From the NCBI GenBank assembly GCA_002377605.1, contig DFQD01000018.1, positions 1 to 5,561 on the forward strand: a stretch of 5,561 bases of DNA, in the 5' to 3' direction. Shown piece by piece: positions 1 through 5,561 of the stretch; positions within the stretch are counted from its first letter, which is position 1, and every line of letters begins with the position of its first letter. Both the position numbers and the translations under genes were made by a program. The notes beneath the pieces were generated by a model. It ran no database searches and was not told where the DNA came from. It was given only the letters and a program-made list of their open reading frames with translations. This DNA is from Gammaproteobacteria bacterium UBA3498. GTDB lineage: Bacteria > Pseudomonadota > Gammaproteobacteria > Pseudomonadales > Pseudohongiellaceae.

Positions 1-240
1 GAGCCTGTAGCTGGCATGAGCCATACAGAAGCAGAAAGCGCGGTAGAGCTTATACATCGCATAACTGAGGGCAAGACCTTGGTCATGGTGGAACATGATA
101 TGAACATCGTCTTCGAAGTTGCAGACCGTATTTCTGTTTTAGTATACGGCGAAGTGATTGCCTGCGATAAACCGGAAAATATTCGTGCCAATCCACATGT
201 TCAGGAAGCTTATTTAGGTGAGGTGGTAACTGGTGCTTAA
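1..240 (+). CDS. livG: LivG-type ABC transporter ATP-binding protein, C-terminal fragment (5' end outside window)
   Basis: Frame 1 is open from the first base and gives 79 residues before TAA at 238-240. The fragment begins at the catalytic Glu of the Walker B motif (EPVAGMS, the D-loop region) and continues through the switch (H-loop) segment VMVEHDM, whose His is encoded at 94-96. It ends with the short tail typical of HAAT-family ATPases (NPHVQEAYLGE). A full LivG is about 250 residues, so roughly two thirds, with Walker A and the signature motif, lies upstream. The internal ATG at 16 is not a start, because homology continues to its left. LivG pairs with LivF on the cytoplasmic face of the LivHM permease and hydrolyses ATP to drive import of branched-chain amino acids or related amides. 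The 8-base overlap with the next ATPase gene supports this pairing. The exact substrate cannot be read from the sequence; the family also includes urea and short-chain amide importers. Confidence 0.9.
   Translation, partial: EPVAGMSHTEAESAVELIHRITEGKTLVMVEHDMNIVFEVADRISVLVYGEVIACDKPENIRANPHVQEAYLGEVVTGA
216..223 (+). promoter_or_regulatory. Ribosome binding site for the livF-like gene, inside livG
   Basis: AGGTGAGG lies 9 bases before the GTG at 233 and is within the livG C-terminal codons (LGEV). It decides the start of the second ATPase, which has no ATG nearby and overlaps the livG stop. The arrangement fits translational coupling of the two ATPase subunits. Confidence 0.6.
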
Positions 241-928
241 TGTTAATAACCTTCACGCATACTACGGGAAGAGCCACATCCTGCAGGGCGTAAATTTCAA
301 TATCCAGGAAGGCGAAATAGTAAGCCTGCTTGGCCGCAATGGCGTGGGCAGATCCACCGTAGTCAAAACTATTATGGGTGAAGTAGAACCCCACGGATCA
401 ATAGAATTTAAAGGTGCAGAGATTGCTGGAAAAAATAGCTTTGAAATTGCGAATCTTGGCCTGGGATACGTGCCAGAAAATCGAGATATTTTCCCCACCT
501 TGACGGTTAGACAGAATCTTCAGCTCGGACAAAAGTCATCAAACGGATTGGGTCGCTGGAGCATCGAGGAAATGTTCAAGATGTTTCCTAATTTAAGTGA
601 GCGTGCGGAAGTTGCCGGTGGAGTATTAAGTGGTGGTGAACAACAAATGTTATGCATGTGCCGCACATTAATGGGTGATCCTGAACTAATAATGATCGAT
701 GAGCCTACAGAAGGTTTGGCGCCGAAAATCGTAGAACAAGTAGCAAAACTTCTACAGGAAATTGCAGATCGAGGTGTGGCTATATTGTTGGTGGAGCAAA
801 AACTTTCCATTGCGCTAAAAATTTCCCATCGACTTTATGTAATGGGTCACGGCAAAATTGTTTACGAAGGCACTCCTGAATCGCTAATGCAAACTGATGA
901 GGTTAGAACCGAATGGCTAGAAGTTTGA
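233..928 (+). CDS. livF: LivF-type ABC transporter ATP-binding protein with Walker A Lys-to-Arg substitution
   Basis: A complete 231-residue ATPase, the usual length for LivF. It starts at GTG 233, eight bases before the end of livG, with a good Shine-Dalgarno. Motifs in order: an A-loop-like aromatic YYG (residues 10-12); Walker A GRNGVGRST (34-42); the Q-loop region VPENRDIFP (80-88), with Glu where many ABC proteins have Gln, as is usual in LivF; the signature LSGGEQQ (132-138); Walker B LIMIDEP (152-158), with catalytic Glu157; and the switch region LLVEQK (185-190), with Gln189 in place of His, also usual for LivF. The odd point is Arg40 (codon AGA, 350-352) where the Walker A Lys is expected. 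From memory, a GRNG-x-G-R-ST form occurs in some proteobacterial LivF paralogues, so it may be a subfamily trait rather than damage. The protein should act with the preceding LivG as a heterodimeric ATPase of an amino acid (HAAT-family) importer; the substrate is unknown. Confidence 0.92.
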   Translation: MLNVNNLHAYYGKSHILQGVNFNIQEGEIVSLLGRNGVGRSTVVKTIMGEVEPHGSIEFKGAEIAGKNSFEIANLGLGYVPENRDIFPTLTVRQNLQLGQKSSNGLGRWSIEEMFKMFPNLSERAEVAGGVLSGGEQQMLCMCRTLMGDPELIMIDEPTEGLAPKIVEQVAKLLQEIADRGVAILLVEQKLSIALKISHRLYVMGHGKIVYEGTPESLMQTDEVRTEWLEV

Positions 929-973
929 TTCCGGTCTCAGCCTTAATAATTCTTATATAAATGTATGTTGGCC

Positions 974-979
974 TATAAT
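974..979 (+). promoter_or_regulatory. Candidate -10 box upstream of the S1/P1 nuclease gene
   Basis: A perfect TATAAT lies 18 bases before the nuclease ATG in an AT-rich 69-base gap. The -35 region at about 950-957 (TTCTTATA) is a poor match to TTGACA and there is no TG extension, so this is a candidate only. It would give a leader of about a dozen bases and separate the nuclease from the transporter operon. No convincing terminator hairpin is visible in the gap, so read-through from livF is also possible. Confidence 0.35.
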
Positions 980-997
980 TGCAACTAGAATTTTGAG

Positions 998-1990
998 ATG
1001 CACCTACTACTTCCAATCGTTCTAAGTGCTAGCCTGCTATTTCCAAACACTACATTTGCCTGGGATAGTGTAGGCCATCGTCTTTCTTCTGCGATTGTTG
1101 TGAGATTTCTTAGCGATGAAAAAAGAGAAGCATTGATCGGAATACTGCGCGCCCATCCTCGATTCGAAGAAGATTTTCTAAATCAGATCCCAGACTTTGT
1201 AGATCAAAATAACGAAATGCAACTGCAAACTTGGATGCTCGGCCAAGCAGCTTACTGGCCCGATATCGCACGAGGAATCCCAAGCTCCGATCGTGCACGC
1301 TTTAACCGACCAACCTGGCACTACACTGACGGCGTCTGGGTTCGAGATGCCGCTCAAACACAAGGTAATTCCTATGTAGGTGTTTCACCTTCCGATACCA
1401 TTCAAGGGGAAGTGGCAAGCTCTATTCGTAGCGAGCGACAAGTACATAATGTTGTAACAGCTATCGATTACAACACCAGAATACTTACCGACGGTACCCA
1501 AGATTTAGTAGATCGAGCAGTTGCACTGTGCTGGATTTTGCATTTAATGGGAGATATTCACCAACCGCTTCATACTGGGTCATTGTTTTCCCGGGTAGTA
1601 TTAGAAGATGGTGATTCGGGAGGAAATAGAATCAGCACAAACCCTTACAGGAATCTCCATGCAGCTTGGGATGGCGCTCTAAGAGATGACGGTATTGACG
1701 CAAGCTTACCTCTCGTTCTGGAGTCAGTTGCCGGATTTACAAACTCTGAATTACAAAACGCTGAGTCCGATTGGACCCTATGGATGGCAGAAAGTAGAGA
1801 AATTCTTTTGTCTATTGTTTATACAGAAAAAATGAAAAACGCTATTAGAACGGCTGATAGAGAGGGAACAGATTTAGAAGAACAATCATTGTCAGCAGAG
1901 TATGTAGCTGGCATGAAAAACGTTTCCCGGCAACGTCTCGGTTTGGCGGGATTACGCATGGCAATGTTTTTCGAAAATGAGTTGAATTAA
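998..1990 (+). CDS. Exported S1/P1-type zinc-dependent nuclease
   Basis: A 330-residue protein with a signal peptide at residues 1-21 (ending TFA) whose predicted cleavage leaves Trp22 as the mature N-terminus. This is diagnostic, because the free N-terminal Trp is a zinc ligand in the S1/P1 nuclease family. All nine expected trinuclear zinc ligands can be placed: Trp22, His27 (AWDSVGH), Asp89 (YWPDIAR), His108 (WHYTD), His182, Asp186 and His192 (HLMGDIHQPLH), and His221 and Asp225 (NLHAAWD). GGNRI (208-212) is a further family motif. Known members cleave single-stranded DNA and RNA and remove 3'-phosphates from nucleotides, so a periplasmic or secreted role in nucleic acid scavenging is likely. 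The only Cys is Cys178, so it lacks the disulfides of the fungal enzymes. ATG 998 is the first start after an in-frame TAG at 986-988; its Shine-Dalgarno is weak. The family call is firm; the actual substrate is inferred. Confidence 0.95.
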   Translation: MHLLLPIVLSASLLFPNTTFAWDSVGHRLSSAIVVRFLSDEKREALIGILRAHPRFEEDFLNQIPDFVDQNNEMQLQTWMLGQAAYWPDIARGIPSSDRARFNRPTWHYTDGVWVRDAAQTQGNSYVGVSPSDTIQGEVASSIRSERQVHNVVTAIDYNTRILTDGTQDLVDRAVALCWILHLMGDIHQPLHTGSLFSRVVLEDGDSGGNRISTNPYRNLHAAWDGALRDDGIDASLPLVLESVAGFTNSELQNAESDWTLWMAESREILLSIVYTEKMKNAIRTADREGTDLEEQSLSAEYVAGMKNVSRQRLGLAGLRMAMFFENELN

Positions 1991-2062
1991 CTAGCCCGCC
2001 ATTCGAAAAGTTGCAACTCGTGTTTAAGAAGAAATGAAGACGGGAGCAAGCGCTAGGTAAAA

Positions 2063-2067
2063 AGGGA
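2063..2067 (+). promoter_or_regulatory. Ribosome binding site selecting a TTG start
   Basis: AGGGA, within the purine run AAAGGGAA, ends 5 bases before TTG 2073. An in-frame TAA at 2058-2060 leaves only ATT 2070 and TTG 2073 as positions upstream of the conserved N-terminus, so this site supports the TTG. Confidence 0.55.
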
Positions 2068-2072
2068 ATATT

Positions 2073-3080
2073 TTGTCTAAACCCAAAGTTAATCTTTCAG
2101 TACTAGATCAATCACCAATCAAATCCGGCAGCGATGCTACTGCAGCGCTGCAGGAAACGATCCAACTCGCCAATCTGTGCGACAATTTAGGTTATTCACG
2201 TTATTGGTTGGCGGAACATCATGCTTCTAATGCACTAGCAGGTTGTTCACCAGAAGTCTTACTTGGACGACTAGGTGCTGAAACAAATTCTATTCGCCTT
2301 GGATCCGGTGGGATCATGCTCCCACACTACAGCCCTTACAAGGTCGCGGAAAATTTTAAGATTCTAGAAACTCTTTACCCCGGTCGTATAGACTTGGGTG
2401 TAGGACGAGCACCAGGAACAGATCCTTTTACCGCCGCCGCCATTCGCTACGGTTCGCGAGTTGGCCCAGAGCATTTTCCAAACATGGTAGTGGACCTGCA
2501 GGCTCTGCTTAACGATACAAATCCAAAAACGCCTGGCATGGAAAATGCTCGTGCATTTCCGAAAGTTGCTATCCCGCCGGAGCTTTGGATGTTGGGGTCC
2601 AGCGAAGACAGCGCCACATTGGCGGCATTAACTGGACTACCATACAACTTTGCCTACTTTATAAACCCACGGATCAGGCCCGATATTTTTGACTACTATC
2701 GCGAACATTTCGAACCAGGACCCAACTGGCAGGAGCCCCATACATCTCTAACTATATTCACTATCTGCGCGGATACGGAAAAAGAGGCTATCGAACTCTC
2801 TAGAAGTCGAGATCTTTGGTTTATTCGATTACTAAGAGGCGATCCTGGGCCATTTCCATCGGTTCAAGAAGCGACGGACTATGACTACAGCAAAGGCGAA
2901 CTCAGTGCGATAGAAGAAAATCGCGATCGCCGCGCGGTAGGCACTCCAGAACAAGTGTGCGAAAAGCTTCGATCATATGTCGATAAGTTTGAGCTCGATG
3001 AGCTCATGATTTTAACCATCACTCATAATACCCAGGCCAGACGAGAGTCCTATGAACTGCTCGCTTCAACTTGGCTATAG
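2073..3080 (+). CDS. LLM-class (luciferase-like) flavin-dependent oxidoreductase, YhbW/MsnO8 group
   Basis: A 335-residue protein matching the bacterial luciferase-like TIM-barrel family, in the single-subunit group that includes E. coli YhbW (about the same length). Conserved segments are LDQSPI (11-16), YWLAEHH (44-50), GSGGIMLPHYSP (77-88) and the strongly conserved LYPGRIDLGVGRAPGTD (101-117). WMLGSS near residue 172 is also typical. Family members bind reduced FMN or F420; the YhbW group is expected to use FMN for oxygenation or reduction of an unidentified small substrate. There is no signal peptide, so it should be cytoplasmic, unlike the three exported proteins around it. The start is TTG 2073, fixed by the upstream in-frame TAA and by alignment of the N-terminus with the family. 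It is preceded by an 82-base gap and followed by a 58-base gap; neither contains a strong terminator. The family is certain and the reaction is unknown. Confidence 0.92.
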   Translation: MSKPKVNLSVLDQSPIKSGSDATAALQETIQLANLCDNLGYSRYWLAEHHASNALAGCSPEVLLGRLGAETNSIRLGSGGIMLPHYSPYKVAENFKILETLYPGRIDLGVGRAPGTDPFTAAAIRYGSRVGPEHFPNMVVDLQALLNDTNPKTPGMENARAFPKVAIPPELWMLGSSEDSATLAALTGLPYNFAYFINPRIRPDIFDYYREHFEPGPNWQEPHTSLTIFTICADTEKEAIELSRSRDLWFIRLLRGDPGPFPSVQEATDYDYSKGELSAIEENRDRRAVGTPEQVCEKLRSYVDKFELDELMILTITHNTQARRESYELLASTWL

Positions 3081-3089
3081 GTGGACTGT

Positions 3090-3102
3090 GACTAACTTAG
3101 TC
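3090..3102 (+). repeat. Short inverted repeat between the LLM and VOC genes
   Basis: GACTAA-C-TTAGTC is a perfect 6-base inverted repeat around one central base, starting 10 bases after the LLM stop codon. As RNA it would form a 5-bp stem with an ACU loop, followed by a broken U tract (TTTAT). It is too weak and AT-rich for a confident terminator; a protein-binding site for control of the downstream gene is equally possible. Confidence 0.35.
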
Positions 3103-3126
3103 TTTATGCTAATCCCTAGATACTAA

Positions 3127-3132
3127 AAGGAA
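3127..3132 (+). promoter_or_regulatory. Ribosome binding site for the VOC gene (GTG start)
   Basis: AAGGAA, in the run AAAAGGAA, ends 6 bases before GTG 3139. It is a strong site at good spacing and supports the GTG start, which is also where a complete signal peptide begins. Confidence 0.65.
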
Positions 3133-3138
3133 CATAAA

Positions 3139-3939
3139 GTGAAGAATATTATCGCGATAATCCTATTTTGGCTCCTAACGCCTAGTGCACTAGCTCAGCT
3201 TGCTTCACCCGATGACAATGGCGTTACTTTCGGCCACGTTCACCTCAACGTCTCTGACATCGAAGAACATAAAAGAATTTGGGTCGAGCATTTCAATGGC
3301 ACGATCGTAGAACGTGGCCCACTTACCGTTGCCAAACTTCCTAATATGATGGTTGCGTTAACGGAGCAAGAGCCAACGATGGGGTCCCGCGATACCGTCA
3401 TGCATCATTTCGGCTTTAAAGTTCGCAACATGGACAAATTTTTAGATAAGTGGCGAGCAGATGGATTGGAAGTGGGTAGCATCTTTTTCGGTTCCGAAGG
3501 ACAACTTAATGCCTATGTTATTTTGCCCGACAACATCGCTGTTGAAATGCAGGAAGATCAGGGACTGCATTTAGACATTACTGGCTATCATGTACATTGG
3601 TTCCTAGATAACCCAGAGGAAATTCTGCAGTGGTATGTAGAGATGTTTGATCTTGAAATTCGACCAAGGGGACGAATTACAACCACAACTAACGTTCCGG
3701 GGATGAATATGAGCTTCGGAGCGAATAACAGCGGCAGATTGCCAACCCAGGGAACTGCAATCGATCACATCGGTTTCGAAGTCGACAACCTGGAGGAATT
3801 TTGCCGACAGCTTGAAGCCAGAGGCATCGTATTCGATGTTCCTTATCGAGAAATTCCATCGATAGGACTGAATATCGCTTATTTCACCGACCCCTCTGGG
3901 GTATATGTTGAACTCACTGAGGGTTACGACGAATACTAA
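3139..3939 (+). CDS. Exported protein with two VOC (glyoxalase/extradiol dioxygenase fold) domains
   Basis: A 266-residue protein with a Sec signal peptide (residues 1-19, hydrophobic core IIAIILFWLL, cleavage after ALA). Two vicinal-oxygen-chelate domains follow: domain 1 at about residues 28-140 (FGHVHLNV, MHHFGFKV, IAVEMQED) and domain 2 at about 148-262 (GYHVHWFL, IDHIGFEV, GVYVELTEG). In each, a His on the first strand (His33, His151), a second His (His90, His210) and a Glu (Glu136, Glu258) could make a 2-His-1-Glu metal site of the kind seen in extradiol dioxygenases. VOC families include glyoxalase I, methylmalonyl-CoA epimerase, dioxygenases and antibiotic-modifying or binding proteins. 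None is clearly matched here, so no reaction is assigned. A periplasmic or secreted location is unusual, since most known VOC enzymes are cytosolic. GTG 3139 is chosen from its Shine-Dalgarno and the complete signal peptide. The gene may be co-transcribed with the LLM gene 58 bases upstream. Confidence 0.88.
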   Translation: MKNIIAIILFWLLTPSALAQLASPDDNGVTFGHVHLNVSDIEEHKRIWVEHFNGTIVERGPLTVAKLPNMMVALTEQEPTMGSRDTVMHHFGFKVRNMDKFLDKWRADGLEVGSIFFGSEGQLNAYVILPDNIAVEMQEDQGLHLDITGYHVHWFLDNPEEILQWYVEMFDLEIRPRGRITTTTNVPGMNMSFGANNSGRLPTQGTAIDHIGFEVDNLEEFCRQLEARGIVFDVPYREIPSIGLNIAYFTDPSGVYVELTEGYDEY

Positions 3940-4007
3940 CAATATCAGCAAGACTACTCGGACCGAAGCAGAACTTTTCTCTATCTCTTTGTTTCTAAAA
4001 AACAGTT

Positions 4008-4072
4008 TTGCTTAGTGTTGAATTCACCGAATTCGTGTTAAGCAAGAATCAACACAGGGATCCTCACTAAGC
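4008..4072 (+). repeat. Nested inverted repeats able to form alternative hairpins, upstream of the S9 peptidase gene
   Basis: The left arm GCTTAGTGTTGAATTC (4010-4025) can pair in two ways. Structure A: TTGCTTA (4008-4014) with TAAGCAA (4039-4045) and GAATTC (4020-4025) with GAATTC (4029-4034) around an ACC loop; four G-U pairs can bridge GTGT on both sides, leaving one bulged U. Structure B: GTGTTGA (4015-4021) with TCAACAC (4049-4055), TTC (4023-4025) with GAA (4046-4048), and GCTTA (4010-4014) with TAAGC (4068-4072); the 8-base match GCTTAGTG/CACTAAGC is an alternative pairing. There is no U tract after either, so a simple intrinsic terminator is unlikely. The rest of the 155-base gap (3940-4094) has a pyrimidine-rich run at about 3974-3996 and no recognisable gene or clear promoter. 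Confidence 0.5.
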
Positions 4073-4094
4073 ACCAGTTAGCTTGGAATAAAAC

Positions 4095-5561
4095 ATGAAA
4101 AAAATAATATTGCTCTTAGCCTTTGGGCTATGCACCACACAGATCACTGCCCAGACAATTACTCTTGAGCAAGCTATGGCTCATCCAGACTGGCTGGGGA
4201 GACAGCCTCAACAACCATACTGGTCCGATGATAGTGAGTCAGTCTATTATCGAAGAAAACGGGAAAATGTTGAGCTAACTGATTTATTTCGAGTCTCTAT
4301 AGATGGAGAAACTACAGAGCAAATTAATCCTGAGGATTTCAGCGAAATTGACGTCGATAGCGATTCAATCTCTCCTAACGGAAGACTAAAAACCTATGCG
4401 AGAGAAGGTGACATTTACGTTAAAGAATTAAGAAACGGTGATATCACTCAATTAACTCGGACCGCAGCTATAGAAGCTTCACCCTTTTTCACAGCAAATA
4501 GTGAGAAAGTCGTCTTTAATCGAGACGGCATCGTATTAATTAGAGATCTTGAATCAGGGTTAGAATCACAGGCCGCCGATATTCGATTCGAAAACCCGCC
4601 AGTTGATGAAATAAACTCTTATCTCGATGATCAACAGCTTAGACTTTTTGACGTTATTCAGCTGCAGGCTGAGCGAGAAGATTTAGAAGAGGAATACGAT
4701 AACGAGACTCAGGATTTAGACAGTGCGCGGATTGACCTTCCTTATTATCTCGGAGAAAACAATGAGCTAATAGCATCGGCCCTATCTCCAGATGAAGGCT
4801 GGTTGCTAATCGTCACTCGTAATAAAACAGAACGTGACCCAGGTCGAGTAGGCAGCATGCCCGCCTTCGTCACAGCTTCAGGTTATATTGAGAACCGCGA
4901 AGTAAGATCGCGGGTAGGTACCACTGATTTCGCCGCACAGCATTTATATTTGCTAAATCTCAGAGAGCATAGAATCGCAGAAATCGATCTAAGCGAGCTT
5001 CCAACTATCAAAGGAAATCCACTCCGTGATCAACTTGGTGATGATTATCCAGAATCCGAAGATGTGGGTGAAATTCGTGAATTGATTTTCGTGAATCTCC
5101 AATGGAGCGATGACGGCAGTAAATTAGCGTTTCAAGCAATAAGCAGAGATAACAAAGACCGTTGGGTACTCACTCTCGATACGGAAGGCTTAATCTATTC
5201 AGAGCAGCAAGAAAGTGGAGATGGGGAAAATCCAGCTGAAATTTCTGACTTAGCAGCTCCCATCACTTTAGATAGCAGTCATTTGCAGCTGGCGCTACAT
5301 AATCATGACCCTGCGTGGATTAATCGACGCTTATATTTCGATGCGGGATGGCTGCCCGATAATGAAACCTACTTTTTCCTGAGTGAACTGGATGGCTATC
5401 AACATCTTTATCTGTCTGATGGCAGTAATACTAAACAAATAACTCAGGGCAAGTTTGAGATTCTGGAACCGCATTTAACTCAAAATGGAAAGCAAATTTA
5501 CTTTCGCGGCAATCTTGAACATCCAACTATCTATGAAATTTATCGTTTAGAATTAAATAAT
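4095..5561 (+). CDS. Exported S9-type peptidase (DPP IV/prolyl oligopeptidase family), N-terminal 489 residues; 3' end outside window
   Basis: The frame is open from ATG 4095 to the last base of the window (489 codons). A signal peptide occupies about residues 1-19 (KK, then IILLLAFGL, probable cleavage after ITA); Cys13 is not in a proper lipobox. Then comes an N-terminal AMAHPDWLG segment (27-35) followed by beta-propeller blades: YWSDDSESVYYRR (42-54), ISPNGRLKTYAREGDIYV (92-109), ASPFFTANSEKVVF (128-141), LSPDEGWLLIVTR (230-242), QWSDDGSKLAFQA (336-348) and SELDGYQHLYLSDG (430-443). The last, followed by ITQGKFEILEP and a YFRG strand, is very like the DPP IV N-terminal domain just before the hydrolase domain. 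The catalytic Ser-Asp-His domain (about 250 residues) must lie downstream, so activity cannot be verified. An acidic, probably helical insert lies at about 186-210. The likely role is periplasmic release of dipeptides or oligopeptide cleavage. The Shine-Dalgarno is modest (GGAA, 4085-4088). TolB-like propeller proteins are the main alternative. Confidence 0.87.
   Translation, partial: MKKIILLLAFGLCTTQITAQTITLEQAMAHPDWLGRQPQQPYWSDDSESVYYRRKRENVELTDLFRVSIDGETTEQINPEDFSEIDVDSDSISPNGRLKTYAREGDIYVKELRNGDITQLTRTAAIEASPFFTANSEKVVFNRDGIVLIRDLESGLESQAADIRFENPPVDEINSYLDDQQLRLFDVIQLQAEREDLEEEYDNETQDLDSARIDLPYYLGENNELIASALSPDEGWLLIVTRNKTERDPGRVGSMPAFVTASGYIENREVRSRVGTTDFAAQHLYLLNLREHRIAEIDLSELPTIKGNPLRDQLGDDYPESEDVGEIRELIFVNLQWSDDGSKLAFQAISRDNKDRWVLTLDTEGLIYSEQQESGDGENPAEISDLAAPITLDSSHLQLALHNHDPAWINRRLYFDAGWLPDNETYFFLSELDGYQHLYLSDGSNTKQITQGKFEILEPHLTQNGKQIYFRGNLEHPTIYEIYRLELNN

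Noticed and set aside
83..810. Minus-strand open frames opposite the livG and livF-like genes
   Set aside because: They lie opposite strongly conserved ABC motifs and their translations look like reverse-complement artefacts without family motifs.
7..1916. Shared 13-mer GTAGCTGGCATGA at 7-19 and 1904-1916
   Set aside because: Both copies encode Val-Ala-Gly-Met in unrelated proteins and the flanks do not extend the match, so it is a chance similarity.
3081..3138. Possible sigma-70 promoter for the VOC gene with GATACT at 3119-3124 as -10
   Set aside because: Transcription would begin within or after the Shine-Dalgarno, and no reasonable -35 is found at proper spacing.
3604..3951. Open frame of 115 codons on the minus strand, overlapping the VOC gene
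   Set aside because: It is antisense to the well-supported second VOC domain, shows no recognisable domain and has no convincing ribosome binding site; it is a shadow frame.
4001..4046. Rho-independent terminator for the VOC gene
   Set aside because: The stem is AT-rich and there is no U tract after it on the + strand; the sequence that follows is GAATCAACAC.
4107..4133. Possible lipoprotein signal at Cys13 of the S9 peptidase
   Set aside because: The residues before Cys (AFGL) do not fit a lipobox, which needs a small residue at -1; a normal signal peptidase I site after ITA is more plausible.

Overview
The window looks like an ordinary chromosomal segment of a Gram-negative bacterium, most likely a free-living, possibly marine, gammaproteobacterium. 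The reasons are moderate GC (mid-40s percent by eye), tightly packed genes all on the + strand, three Sec-type signal peptides of Gram-negative form, and resemblance to branched-chain amino acid transporter ATPases and an E. coli YhbW-like oxidoreductase. The taxonomic statement is inference; no rRNA or phylogenetic marker is present.

Layout: (1) 1-240 is the 3' end of a LivG-type ABC ATPase, cut by the window edge. (2) 233-928 is a complete LivF-type ATPase that starts at GTG inside the last codons of livG; the two are one translational unit, and the permease and binding-protein genes presumably lie upstream. (3) 998-1990 is an exported S1/P1-type zinc-dependent nuclease with all nine expected metal ligands, preceded by a TATAAT box. 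(4) 2073-3080 is a cytoplasmic LLM-class (luciferase-like) flavin oxidoreductase of the YhbW group, starting at TTG. (5) 3139-3939 is an exported protein with two VOC (glyoxalase/dioxygenase-fold) domains, starting at GTG. (6) 3940-4094 is a 155-base gap with nested inverted repeats that can form alternative hairpins. (7) 4095 to the window end is the N-terminal 489 residues of an exported S9-type (DPP IV/prolyl oligopeptidase) peptidase; its catalytic domain is beyond the edge.

Functionally, an exported nuclease and an exported peptidase sit near an amino acid importer, which suits an organism that degrades macromolecules outside the cytoplasm and takes up the products. No sequence evidence ties the LLM oxidoreductase or the VOC protein to that theme. 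I see no mobile element, CRISPR array, tRNA, rRNA or defence system, and nothing that clearly amounts to a new biological system. The points most worth a second look are the Walker A Lys-to-Arg change in the LivF-like ATPase, the exported double-VOC protein with a possible metal triad in each half, and the folded leader before the peptidase gene.
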